A stretch of 64,000 bases of DNA from Flexivirga meconopsidis. GTDB taxonomy: Bacteria > Actinomycetota > Actinomycetes > Actinomycetales > Dermatophilaceae. How positions within the stretch are numbered: the first letter of the stretch is position 1; the number at the start of each line of letters is the position of its first letter. The position numbers and the translations under genes were made by a program. The DNA lies in assembly GCF_026162425.1 (NCBI RefSeq), contig NZ_JAOBQJ010000004.1, forward strand, positions 496,001-560,000, given 5' to 3'. Below, in pieces: positions 9,101 to 23,412 of this stretch. The notes under the pieces are model-generated. The model was not told the origin of the DNA. It ran no database searches and saw nothing but the letters and a program-made list of their open reading frames with translations.

Positions 9101-10165
9101 TCAGCGGGCGGCCAGGTATGCCGCAGCGGTCGCGCGCAGCCGGGCGTGGCTGCCGCCATACAGGTCGGCGGGGGTGGGCAGGAATCGTTTGTCGACCTTG
9201 GCGACCGACGTGTAGTTGGTGTCGCACACATTGGCCAGCGGCGACTCGACCGCCTGCGACAACAACTGGTAACTGTCGAGCTCACTCATTCCGGTGGATG
9301 CGCTCACCCAGTGCAGCAGGTCGAGTTGGGCGATCCGGAACGCGTCCTCCAGCGGCCGCGCCGAGCCGGCCGACATCACGTGGGTGTCGGTTTCGATGCG
9401 CGGCCACGGTGTCGGCACGCCCTTGATGAGCTCGACCGCGACGACCGTGTCCATCGCGCACTCGATCGCGGTGCCGCAGGTCTCTCCCTCGCCCTGTCGC
9501 GCGTGCCCGTCGCCCAGGCTGAGCAACGCTCCCTCGACGTTGACCCCGAGGTAACACGTTGCACCAGAACGCATTTCGGGAGTGTCCAGGTTGCCTCCGT
9601 GCGCGTCCGGCACGAGCGCCGAGCGCACCTCCAGGTTGGCCGGGGCGACTCCGATGGTGCCGTGCATCGGGTCCATCGGCAGGGTCATCGTGTGCTCGCT
9701 GTCCAGCGCGTGGAAGGTGCACTCGCCCGCGGCGACGTCGACGTCCCAGATCCAGACGCGCTCCGGCAGCGGCGGCTGGAGTGTTGCGGTCAGGTGCGTC
9801 GAGGTCAGCGCCCCGAAGAGCGGCACCGTGGTCGACGCACCCCAGTCGCGGGCCGGGCGCAGGTCCACCAAGTGCACGGCGACGGTGTCACCCGGCTCGG
9901 CGCCTTCGAGGTAGAACGGGCCGGTCTGCGGGTTGAGGAACGGGAAGTCGCATACCTCGCTGACCAGGTCGGTCGCGCGGCGCACCTTGCCGGCATAACA
10001 GTCCTCGGTGAAGACCTCCAGCACTGCCCCGGACGGGACGCGTGCGATCGGCGCAGCTCCGCCGAAAGTCCACGCGAACTGCTCCGGAGTCGGCCGGAAG
10101 GGACGGACATCGAGGTTTGCAGCCATGACCGCAGCGTAGCCACCCAGCGTTTGCTCGACGTTCAA
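9101..10165 (-). CDS. Acetamidase/formamidase family protein
   Basis: Predicted amidohydrolase of the FmdA/AmdA family, which releases ammonia from formamide, acetamide or related short amides. The family core is well kept: GDTVAVHLVDLRP, a MHGTIGVAPANLEVRSALVPDAHGGNLD stretch (the GTIGVAP and HGGN motifs are the most conserved), LGVNVEGALLSLGDGHARQGEGE and CGTAIECAMDT. It has 354 residues from the first ATG (GAGG site nine bases upstream); a second ATG 39 bp later (MAANLDVRPF) is an alternative. It stands alone and diverges from the ABC operon at 10258. Confidence 0.85.
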   Translation of the reverse strand: MNVEQTLGGYAAVMAANLDVRPFRPTPEQFAWTFGGAAPIARVPSGAVLEVFTEDCYAGKVRRATDLVSEVCDFPFLNPQTGPFYLEGAEPGDTVAVHLVDLRPARDWGASTTVPLFGALTSTHLTATLQPPLPERVWIWDVDVAAGECTFHALDSEHTMTLPMDPMHGTIGVAPANLEVRSALVPDAHGGNLDTPEMRSGATCYLGVNVEGALLSLGDGHARQGEGETCGTAIECAMDTVVAVELIKGVPTPWPRIETDTHVMSAGSARPLEDAFRIAQLDLLHWVSASTGMSELDSYQLLSQAVESPLANVCDTNYTSVAKVDKRFLPTPADLYGGSHARLRATAAAYLAAR

Positions 10166-10257
10166 TTGAGTTCTGCCTCAAGGGCACTCGGCCCGCCATA
10201 CGGTTTCCGTCGGTCCGCTATGGATGCGATGTGAACTGGTTATGAGGGTGGGAGCCG

Positions 10258-11202
10258 ATGGAGACAGGTGCCGTCGTACGCGCGCGGCAGGTCAGCAAGA
10301 CGTTCGGTGAGGTGGTGGCGCTCGACGCCGTCGACCTCGACCTCCCCGCCGGGCAGGTGCACGGACTGATCGGTCCGAACGGCGCCGGCAAGACGACCTT
10401 GCTCGGTTTGTTGCTGGGCCTGGCCCGGGTCACTTCGGGCTCGCTCGAGGTGCTCGGCACCGAGATGGGTATGGCGGGGGCGACTCCGGCCGGAGTCGCC
10501 GGCTTCGTCGACGGCCCGGGGCTCTACCCGTCGCTGACGGCACGACAGAACCTTGCGGCGCTGGCCGGTCTGCGAGGCCGGCGCGACGACACCCGCATCG
10601 GTGCGGCGCTCGACGAGGTCGGCCTGCGCGATATGGCGGACGACCGGCTGCGTGGCTTCTCCCTCGGCATGCGACAGCGGCTCGGGCTGGCGGCTGCGCT
10701 GTTGACCGAGCCGCGGCTGTTGGTGCTGGACGAGCCGTCCAACGGTCTGGATCCGTCGGGAACCCGCCAGGTGCACCGGGTCCTCACCCGGCTCGCCGAC
10801 TCCGGCGTCGCGATCGTGATGTCCAGCCATCGCATGGACGAGCTCGCGGCACTGTGTGACGAGGTGACGATCCTGCACACCGGGCGGGTCGTCTTCTCCG
10901 GACCGGTCGGCAAGCTAGCCGCCGAGAGCGGCGACCTGGACTACCGGATCGTCACCTCCCGCCCCTCGGACGCGGCGCGAATTGCTGCGGACACCAGTGG
11001 CAGTCGGCTCGTCAATGACACCGGCCGACACCCCGCGACACCGGACGCGGTCGTCGTGCACGGCGCTGTCGCGGCCATCGACGACCTGATCGCCGACCTG
11101 GTCCGAAGCGGCATCGCCGTGCGCGAGCTCGGTCCGGTCGTGCCGCCATTGGAGGCGGCCTTCCTCGCCCTCACCGACGGCGCTGAGGACGGTGGCCGAT
11201 GA
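10258..11202 (+). CDS. ABC transporter ATP-binding protein
   Basis: A 314-residue ABC ATPase of the drug/multidrug-export class (CcmA/NatA-like). Walker A is GPNGAGKT near residue 39, the signature is FSLGMRQRLGLA, Walker B is LLVLDEPSNGLDPSG, and the switch region is VAIVMSSHRMDELAALCD. After the nucleotide domain, about 90 C-terminal residues (from YRIVTSRPSDAARIAAD) form a separate small domain common in this class. A GGGAG site precedes the ATG. Its TGA overlaps the permease ATG (ATGA), so the pair form one exporter together with the 11199-12557 product. The substrate is unknown. Confidence 0.9.
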   Translation: METGAVVRARQVSKTFGEVVALDAVDLDLPAGQVHGLIGPNGAGKTTLLGLLLGLARVTSGSLEVLGTEMGMAGATPAGVAGFVDGPGLYPSLTARQNLAALAGLRGRRDDTRIGAALDEVGLRDMADDRLRGFSLGMRQRLGLAAALLTEPRLLVLDEPSNGLDPSGTRQVHRVLTRLADSGVAIVMSSHRMDELAALCDEVTILHTGRVVFSGPVGKLAAESGDLDYRIVTSRPSDAARIAADTSGSRLVNDTGRHPATPDAVVVHGAVAAIDDLIADLVRSGIAVRELGPVVPPLEAAFLALTDGAEDGGR

Positions 11203-12557
11203 CCACTCTCGCGCGGAGCACGCCCGTCCCGGCGGAAGCCACCGTCGCCCGCATGGCACCGACCCTGCGATTCGAGCTGGCAAAACTGTTGTCCCAGTGG
11301 CGGGTTCGCATCGTCCTGATCGCCTGCTGGGTCGCGCCCGGTGTGTTCGTCGCGGTGGTCAGCCAGCAGAGCTCGCTACCGACCGACACCGTCTTCGGAC
11401 GCTGGATGCACGCCACCGGGTGGGCAGGCCCGCTGGTCGTGCTGAGCTTCTGTTGCACGTGGGCGCTGCCACTGCTGACGGCACTGGTCGCCGGGGACGT
11501 CTTCGCCGCCGAGGACCGCCTCGGCACCTGGCGTCATCTGCTGGTCTCGGTGCGTTCTGCCCGTCGCATCTTCGCCACGAAGGCGATCGCGGCGGTCTCG
11601 GTCATCCTGGTGATGGTGCTGGGCCTCGCGGTCTCCGCGGTCGCCGGCGGCCTGCTCGCCGTCGGCAACAACCCGCTCGTCGGCCTCGACGGCCACCAGA
11701 TCGCCTCCGGCGAGGCGGCCCGGCTGGTCGGTGCCGCCTGGCTCTACGTGGCGGTTGCCGCGCTCGCGTTCGCAGCCGTCGGACTGCTCGGGTCAGTCGC
11801 GTTCGGACGCTCCCCGATGGGCCTCCTGCTGCCGGCCGTGCTGGCAATCTGCCTGCAACTGCTGCAAATGCTGCCGCTGCCGGTTGCCCTCCGGATGGCG
11901 TTGCCCAGTCAGCCGTTCCTCGCGTGGCGTGGCCTGTTCACCACCCCGGCGCAGCTCACGCCCATGGTCGTCGGGCTGATCGTGAGTCTCGCCTGGACCG
12001 TCGCCGCCACCGCCGTGGCCTACCTGCTGTTCCGTCGCAGGGACTTCACCGACCTCGCGTATGACGGGGCAGGCCGGCGCGTTGTGCTCGCCGGCGGCGT
12101 GCCGTTGGTCGCACTGACCGCGATCGGAACCGCTGCGGTCGCAGCCGGTTTCGGCGCAGGAGGCGGCTCCGGCGTCTCGGGGCGCGCGGTCGAGCAGTCG
12201 ATTGCCACGGCATACGGCCACCTCTACCGGCTGCAGTCCCAAGAACTGCACCGCCCCGATGTGCCCGAAGCCCAGCTGCGCAGCGCCGCCACCTGCACCA
12301 AGGGTGGCGCGACGGGTGGCTCCGGCCCGGGCAACGACTGGCGGTGCGTCGTCACCTGGCGGTTGCCGGGCGTGGCGTCGACCGGCTCGGCGATATACCA
12401 GCTCGACGTGCAGGCCGACGGCAAGTTCGTCGCCGACGGCGACGGCCCGCCCCCGGTCAACGGCTACTTCCAGGTGCGCACCCCCGCAGGAGATTCACCC
12501 AACCCCCTCTGGCAGATCGATGGGCTCATCGACCTGCTGGACTCCCCGAAAGGCTGA
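11199..12557 (+). CDS. ABC transporter permease with C-terminal extracytoplasmic domain
   Basis: A 452-residue membrane protein. Six hydrophobic segments are visible: near residues 32-55, 70-95, 125-150, 180-225, 250-275 and 290-315. After the last segment (LVALTAIGTAAVAAGFGAGG) comes a hydrophilic tail of about 130 residues with two cysteines (in AATCTKGG and DWRCVV) that could form a disulphide. The tail alternates strand-like segments (RCVVTWRLPG, AIYQLDVQADGKFVAD) and ends WQIDGLIDLLDSPKG. Such a tail is not part of the usual ABC-2 permease and presumably lies outside the membrane. The next gene, encoding a secreted protein, begins 2 bp after the stop, so a joint role is likely. Confidence 0.8.
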   Translation: MTTLARSTPVPAEATVARMAPTLRFELAKLLSQWRVRIVLIACWVAPGVFVAVVSQQSSLPTDTVFGRWMHATGWAGPLVVLSFCCTWALPLLTALVAGDVFAAEDRLGTWRHLLVSVRSARRIFATKAIAAVSVILVMVLGLAVSAVAGGLLAVGNNPLVGLDGHQIASGEAARLVGAAWLYVAVAALAFAAVGLLGSVAFGRSPMGLLLPAVLAICLQLLQMLPLPVALRMALPSQPFLAWRGLFTTPAQLTPMVVGLIVSLAWTVAATAVAYLLFRRRDFTDLAYDGAGRRVVLAGGVPLVALTAIGTAAVAAGFGAGGGSGVSGRAVEQSIATAYGHLYRLQSQELHRPDVPEAQLRSAATCTKGGATGGSGPGNDWRCVVTWRLPGVASTGSAIYQLDVQADGKFVADGDGPPPVNGYFQVRTPAGDSPNPLWQIDGLIDLLDSPKG

Positions 12558-12559
12558 AC

Positions 12560-15331
12560 ATGCACGTCACACGGCAACGTCGTAGTGCCCCGCAGGGACA
12601 ACGTAAGCTCACCGGTCGCCGCCTTCGGCTGGCAGTCGCCGGCGCCGCCGCGCTCACCGTCGCCGGTGGCGGCCTCGCGGCGGCCTCCACCAGCGCGTTC
12701 AAGGACCACCAGGTCGGCGGCACCTATGCCGACGGCATCCAGGTCTCGAGCAACCAGGTGATCAAACCGATCGGCGACCGGCTGCTCACCGAGGACGGCA
12801 AGTTCATGGGCTCGACCGTGAGCCCGAACCAGCGTTACCTGGCGGCGTCCAGCACCGACAAGAAGGTGTCGCTGCAGATCGTCGATCTGTCGACATACAA
12901 GGTGATTTGGAAGGTCGGCACGGCAGCGGGTGTCGATCAGAAGCTGTCCGACCTGAGCGTCGGCCAGGAGGGGCCGACCTACTCCCCCGACGGCAAGGTG
13001 CTCTGGCTGCCGCAGAAGGACGGGCTCACCCGGTTCCCGGTCAACGCCGACGGCACCCTCGGTGCACCGACCACGGTCAAGCTGCCCAAGGACGGCGACA
13101 AGTCGGCGTTGCCGGCGCAGAGCACCTACTCCGCCGACGGCAAGACGCTCTACGTGGCCGTCAACGGCCAGAACAAGGTGATCGCACTCGACCCGCAGAC
13201 CGGCACGGTCAACAAGACCTACCAGGTGGGCATCGCACCGCGGCAGATCGCCGAGGTCGACGGCAAACTCTACGTCAGCAACGAGGGTGGCCGACCCGCG
13301 AAACCCGGTGAGACCACTATCAATTCGTACGGCACGCAGGTGCCGGCCGACCCCTACCTCGGCACGTCGACGACAGGCACGGTCAGCGTCATCGACGCGG
13401 GGTCCGGCGAGGTGAAGTCCATCGACGTCGGCCTGCACCCGACCGCGCTGCGCAGCGACGGCAAGGCGTTGTTCGTCGCCAACACCGGCAGCGACACGGT
13501 GTCGGTGATCAACACCGGCAGTGACAAGGTCGTGCAGACCGTCAACACCCAGCCCTATGCGTCGTCGAAGGTCGGCTACGAGCCGACCAGCATCGCCGTG
13601 CAGAACGGCAAACTGCTGGTGACGCTCGGTCGGGCCAACGCGGTGGCCGTCTTCAACTACGCCGGCAACCCGCAGGAACCCGTCGGGCTGGTCGGCCTGC
13701 TGCCGACCGACTACTTCCCGATGACGCTCGCCACCGTCGGCAAGCAGATCGTGGTCACCAACACCCGTGGCATCGACGCGCGTGGCCCGGCCGTCACGAT
13801 CAACAAGGGCCCGGAGGTGCCGGTGGTGAGCGGCCACGGCACGCACAGCACCACGGCGTCGCTGACCCGCTTCACCCTGCCCAGCGACAAGGACATCAAG
13901 AAGGCCACCAAGACCGTCTTCGACCAGAACGGCTGGGGCAAGAACGACGTGAAGCGGGCCACCGGCAATCGCCAGGCCGCCGTGCCGGTGCCGGCCAAGA
14001 TCGGCGACCCGTCGACGATCAAGTACGTCTACCTGCTGGTGAAGGAGAACCGCACCTACGACCAGGTGTATGGCGACGACCCGCGCGGCAACGGTGACCC
14101 GAGCCTGGCGCAGTTCGGCAAGCAGGTCACCCCCAACCAGCACGACCTGGCCAAGCAGTTCGGCCTCTACGACAACGTCTACGACATCGGCACCAACTCG
14201 GCCGAGGGTCACAACTGGCTGATGCAGGGCGACAACCCGGCATACACCGAGTCCAGTGCCGGCGAGTACGAGCGCAGCTACGACACCGAGGACGACGTGC
14301 TCGGCCACCAGCGGTCCGGATTCCTTTGGACCAGCGTGGAATCGGCGAAGAAGTCGGCCCGCAACTTCGGCGAGTTCACCCAGTTCCTGACCAAGCCGAA
14401 GGGTGCGGACTGGCAGTCGTACTACTGCGCGGCGAAGGGCGTCGAGAAGGGCGCGGACCCGAGCACGCTCACCACGCCCGCGCTGAAGTCGGACACCTCG
14501 TCACCGATCCCGTCGCTCAACGACATCACGGTGCACGACTACCCGAAGTTCGACACCAACGTGCCGGACATCTACCGCTACCAGATCTGGAAGAAGGACT
14601 TCGAGAAGAACGGCCCGGCGAACCTGAACATGTTCTGGTTGTCGAGCGACCACACCGGCGGCGCGCCGTCGTCCCGCGCACAGGTGGCCGATGGCGACCT
14701 CGCGGTGGGCAAGATCGTGGACCAGATCTCGCACAGCAAGTATTGGAAGCAGTCGGCGATCTTCGTGGTCGAGGACGACAGCCAGAACGGCGCCGACCAC
14801 GTCGACGGGCACCGTGCGCCGGTGCAGGTGATCAGCCCGTGGGCCAAGCGCGGCACGGTGAACAGCACGTTCTACTCGCAGATCAACATGGTGCGCACCA
14901 TCCAGCAGATCCTCGGTGCGCAGCCGCTCAACCAGAAGTTGGCGGCGGCGACCCCGATGTACGACGCGTTCACCAAGAAGCCGGACTTCACGCCATACAC
15001 CGCGACGCCGAACCAGGTGCCGCTCACCGAGAGCGTCACGCCGCAGCCGGCGTGCGGTCCGGACACCCCGGCCGGTACGACGGGAGCCGCGGCCAAGCCG
15101 CGGACCGTGCCGAAGGCACAGCAGGCGACTGCTGCGGCCTGGGAGTCCTGGCGCAAGAAGCAGCCGTTCGCGGGCGCCAACCCGACGCCGGACTCCGCGT
15201 CACCGGAGCTGATGAACCGCTTCACGTGGTACCAGGCGAACAACTGGTCCAAGCCCTACCCGGGCGACAAGAAGATCTACACCCCGTCGCAGGTGCCCGG
15301 CGGTTACCTGCCCAGCAACGAGGTGGAATGA
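12560..15331 (+). CDS. Secreted YncE-type beta-propeller / phosphoesterase fusion protein
   Basis: A 923-residue exported protein. The N-terminus MHVTRQRRSAPQGQRKLTG is basic and is followed by a hydrophobic signal segment LAVAGAAALTVAGGGLAAAS. Residues up to about 480 contain YVTN-like propeller blades (YSPDGKVLWLP, YSADGKTLYVAVNGQNKVIALD, GKALFVANTGSDTVSVINTG). The second half is a phosphoesterase of the phospholipase C/acid phosphatase superfamily: VYLLVKENRTYDQVYGD holds the metal-binding Glu/Asn, then GHNWLMQGDNPAY, WLSSDHTGG and VVEDDSQNGADHVDGHR with the expected Asp/His ligands. The architecture matches proteins annotated as bifunctional YncE family/alkaline phosphatase family. The physiological substrate is unknown. 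Confidence 0.88.
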   Translation: MHVTRQRRSAPQGQRKLTGRRLRLAVAGAAALTVAGGGLAAASTSAFKDHQVGGTYADGIQVSSNQVIKPIGDRLLTEDGKFMGSTVSPNQRYLAASSTDKKVSLQIVDLSTYKVIWKVGTAAGVDQKLSDLSVGQEGPTYSPDGKVLWLPQKDGLTRFPVNADGTLGAPTTVKLPKDGDKSALPAQSTYSADGKTLYVAVNGQNKVIALDPQTGTVNKTYQVGIAPRQIAEVDGKLYVSNEGGRPAKPGETTINSYGTQVPADPYLGTSTTGTVSVIDAGSGEVKSIDVGLHPTALRSDGKALFVANTGSDTVSVINTGSDKVVQTVNTQPYASSKVGYEPTSIAVQNGKLLVTLGRANAVAVFNYAGNPQEPVGLVGLLPTDYFPMTLATVGKQIVVTNTRGIDARGPAVTINKGPEVPVVSGHGTHSTTASLTRFTLPSDKDIKKATKTVFDQNGWGKNDVKRATGNRQAAVPVPAKIGDPSTIKYVYLLVKENRTYDQVYGDDPRGNGDPSLAQFGKQVTPNQHDLAKQFGLYDNVYDIGTNSAEGHNWLMQGDNPAYTESSAGEYERSYDTEDDVLGHQRSGFLWTSVESAKKSARNFGEFTQFLTKPKGADWQSYYCAAKGVEKGADPSTLTTPALKSDTSSPIPSLNDITVHDYPKFDTNVPDIYRYQIWKKDFEKNGPANLNMFWLSSDHTGGAPSSRAQVADGDLAVGKIVDQISHSKYWKQSAIFVVEDDSQNGADHVDGHRAPVQVISPWAKRGTVNSTFYSQINMVRTIQQILGAQPLNQKLAAATPMYDAFTKKPDFTPYTATPNQVPLTESVTPQPACGPDTPAGTTGAAAKPRTVPKAQQATAAAWESWRKKQPFAGANPTPDSASPELMNRFTWYQANNWSKPYPGDKKIYTPSQVPGGYLPSNEVE

Positions 15332-15350
15332 CCTGACACCCCACGAGATT

Positions 15351-15383
15351 CGCCCCGGCCGGTTGGCCGGGGCGAGTTTCGTT
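15351..15383 (+). terminator. Rho-independent-like terminator of the ABC/phosphoesterase operon
   Basis: A perfect 10-bp GC stem, CGCCCCGGCC at 15351-15360 and GGCCGGGGCG at 15365-15374 with a GGTT loop, followed by AGTTTCGTTT. It begins 20 bp after the phosphoesterase stop codon. Confidence 0.8.
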
Positions 15384-15422
15384 TCAGCAGCCGTCGGGGT
15401 CAGCGACTTTGTCAGTCAGGGG

Positions 15423-15505
15423 TGCCGGAGGCGGGATTTGAACCCGCACGCCCTTTCGAGCAAAGCATTTTGAGTGCTCCGTGTCTGCCGTTCCACCACT
15501 CCGGC
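15423..15505 (-). tRNA. tRNA-Leu (anticodon CAA)
   Basis: An 83-nt class II tRNA on the minus strand. The acceptor arm pairs GCCGGAG (15505-15499) with CTCCGGC, with discriminator A at 15423. The anticodon loop is CTCAAAA, giving anticodon CAA that reads UUG. A long variable arm (between the anticodon stem and the T-arm GGGTTCAAATCCC) is as expected for leucine tRNA. The CCA end is not encoded; the next bases are CCC. Confidence 0.95.
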
Positions 15506-15564
15506 GAGAGTGCTGCGCCAGTGTACGGGAGCGGGCCTGCCCGGCCCCAATCGGCGTACGACGA

Positions 15565-15740
15565 CCCGCGCATCTCGTAAGCAACAGTGACGCTTGCGTC
15601 ACCCTCGCTTACGAGACCAACCATCCCGCGCATCCCGTAAGCGACGGTGCGGCTGACGTCACCCTCGCTTACGAGACCAACAACCCCGCGCATCTCGTAA
15701 GCAACAGTGCCGCTGGCGTCACCCTCGCTTACGAGACCAG
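15565..15740. repeat. Three tandem 60-bp palindromic repeats
   Basis: Three copies of an exact 60-bp period: 15565-15624, 15625-15684 and a truncated third at 15685-15740. Each copy has outer arms CTCGTAAGC and GCTTACGAG (15574-15582 and 15607-15615 in the first; the second has CCCGTAAGC on the left) and, in copy 1, an inner hairpin GTGACGC-TT-GCGTCAC (15587-15602). Bases between copies differ by point changes only. The array lies between the pyk stop (15764) and the tRNA-Leu 5' end (15505), so it could terminate pyk transcription. A related single copy is at 52618-52666. Small reading frames through it are artefacts of the repeat. Confidence 0.9.
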
Positions 15741-15763
15741 CGGCTGCTCGCGACCTGCGCCGG

Positions 15764-17212
15764 TCAGCGCAGCTCTTCGTACGCCGGCGCGACGTGGTTC
15801 CTGGCGTCGCCCAGCTTGTGCACGCGCAGCGCGTTGGTGGAGCCGGGGATCCCGGGCGGCGAACCGGCCACGATGACGACCAGGTCTCCTTCCTGGGCGC
15901 GGCCGGTCTCGAGCAGCGTCTCGTCGACCTGCATCGCCATCTGGTCGGTGTGCTGCACCTGCGGCATCAGGTAGGTCTCGACACCCCACACCAGTGCCAG
16001 TTGTGATCGCGTCGACTGCTTCGGGGTGAAGGCCAGCATCGGGCGTGGGCTGCGCAGCCGCGACATCCGCTTGGCGGAGTCACCGGACTCGGTGAAGGTC
16101 ACTAGATAACGCACGCCGAGCAGATCGCCGACCTCCGCGGCCGCCGCGGTGACCGCGCCGCCCTTGGTGTGCGGGCGCGTGCCGAGCGGCGGCACCCGAT
16201 CCAGGCCGTGCTCCTCGGTGCTGGAGATGATCCGCGCCATCGTGCGCACCGCGTCGATCGGCCAGGCGCCCACACTGGTCTCCCCCGACAGCATGATCGC
16301 GTCCGCGCCGTCGAGCACCGCGTTGGCGCAGTCGCTGGCCTCGGCGCGGGTGGGCCGGGAGTTCTCGATCATCGACTCCAGCACCTGGGTGGCGACGATC
16401 ACCGGCTTGGCGTTGCGCCGGCACATCTCGATCGCCCGCTTCTGCACGAGCGGGACCTCCTCGAGCGGGAGCTCGACGCCGAGGTCGCCGCGAGCGACCA
16501 TCACCCCGTCGAACGCCTCGATGATCGCCTCCAGGTTGTCGACCGCCTGCGGCTTCTCGACCTTGGCGATGACCGGGATGCGCCGACCCTCCTCGTCCAT
16601 GATCTGGTGCACCCGCTCGATGTCCTTGGCGTCGCGCACGAAGGACAGCGCGATCACGTCCGCGCCGAGGCCGAGCGCCCACCGCAGGTCGGCCTCGTCC
16701 TTCTCGGACAGCGCCGGCACGCTCACCGCGACGCCGGGCAGGTTGATGCCCTTGTTGTTGGAGACGACCCCGCCCTCGGCCACCTCGGTCAGCACGTCGG
16801 TCGGGGTCACCTCGATCGCACGAAGACAGACCTTGCCGTCGTCGACCAGCAGCAGGTCGCCCGGCTGCACGTCGCCGGGCAGCCCCTTGTAGGTCGTCGA
16901 CACCCGCGTCTGGTCGCCCTGGATGTCATCGACGGTGATCGTGAAGCGGTCACCCTTGGCCAGCGTGATCGGTCCGTCGGCAAAGCGTCCGGTGCGGATC
17001 TTCGGCCCCTGCAGGTCGCACATCACACAGACCGCCCGGCCTGACTCGTCGCTCGCCTTCCTGATCTCGGAGTAGACCTTCTCGTGGTCGGCGTAGGAAC
17101 CGTGCGACAGGTTCAGCCGGGCGACGTCCATGCCGGCGTCGACGAGGGCGCGGAGCTTGTCGGGTGCAGAGGTCGCAGGTCCAAGAGTGGCAACGATTTT
17201 GGCTCGACGCAT
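15764..17212 (-). CDS. pyk: Pyruvate kinase
   Basis: Cytoplasmic glycolytic enzyme converting phosphoenolpyruvate and ADP to pyruvate and ATP. From MRRAKIVATLGPATS it has 482 residues, a normal length; an ATG 24 bp upstream is less likely because MRRxKIVxTxGP is the family start. Visible active-site elements are ARLNLSHGSYADH (K+ and ATP site), CDLQGPKIRTG, VIAKVEKPQAVDN with the catalytic Lys, and MVARGDLGVELP, the Mg2+-binding loop. The C-terminal allosteric domain is present (from about residue 345). It is transcribed singly downstream of gltBD after a terminator. Confidence 0.97.
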   Translation of the reverse strand: MRRAKIVATLGPATSAPDKLRALVDAGMDVARLNLSHGSYADHEKVYSEIRKASDESGRAVCVMCDLQGPKIRTGRFADGPITLAKGDRFTITVDDIQGDQTRVSTTYKGLPGDVQPGDLLLVDDGKVCLRAIEVTPTDVLTEVAEGGVVSNNKGINLPGVAVSVPALSEKDEADLRWALGLGADVIALSFVRDAKDIERVHQIMDEEGRRIPVIAKVEKPQAVDNLEAIIEAFDGVMVARGDLGVELPLEEVPLVQKRAIEMCRRNAKPVIVATQVLESMIENSRPTRAEASDCANAVLDGADAIMLSGETSVGAWPIDAVRTMARIISSTEEHGLDRVPPLGTRPHTKGGAVTAAAAEVGDLLGVRYLVTFTESGDSAKRMSRLRSPRPMLAFTPKQSTRSQLALVWGVETYLMPQVQHTDQMAMQVDETLLETGRAQEGDLVVIVAGSPPGIPGSTNALRVHKLGDARNHVAPAYEELR

Positions 17213-17232
17213 GCCACCAAGCCTAGTGAGGG

Positions 17233-17267
17233 GCACGTATGCCGGAACCCCCGTCCGGCATACGTGC
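17233..17267 (-). terminator. gltD terminator built from two inverted GTATGCCG octamers
   Basis: A perfect 14-bp inverted repeat: GCACGTATGCCGGA (17233-17246) and TCCGGCATACGTGC (17254-17267) around a 7-nt loop, located 21 bp after the gltD stop and 21 bp before the pyk start. The stem is GC-rich but has no clear T-run, so it is an intrinsic-terminator-like hairpin rather than a canonical one. Each arm contains one copy of the octamer that is iterated throughout the window. Confidence 0.65.
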
Positions 17268-17287
17268 GAGTAACCCTGAGGTGAGGC

Positions 17288-23273
<5,986 letters not shown>

Positions 23274-23349
23274 GGGGAACCACCGTCCTCACCTTGTAAT
23301 CGAACGAGACATAAAGGTTCGGGGGACGTCGCTGGCCACCGGTCGGGTC

Positions 23350-23379
23350 AGACTATCTGTCGCGCCCTCGTGTTCACAA
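23350..23379 (-). promoter_or_regulatory. Candidate gltBD promoter
   Basis: On the minus strand, TTGTGA (23374-23379) and TAGTCT (23350-23355) are 18 bp apart and about 77 bp upstream of the gltB GTG, a plausible SigA-type promoter in the 139-bp gap after lgt. No convincing nitrogen-regulator site was identified. Confidence 0.4.
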
Positions 23380-23412
23380 CCTGGACATGGCATCTTGCAT
23401 GATGAGACGCGC

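Noticed and set aside
15565-15740. Possible CRISPR array
   Set aside because: The 60-bp period has no distinct spacers: the sequence between the arms is itself nearly identical between units, and no cas gene is nearby.
15412-15876. Small proteins with repeated LVSEGDASVTVAYEMRG-like units
   Set aside because: They are translations of the 60-bp palindromic repeats, partly across the tRNA-Leu gene, with no independent coding evidence.
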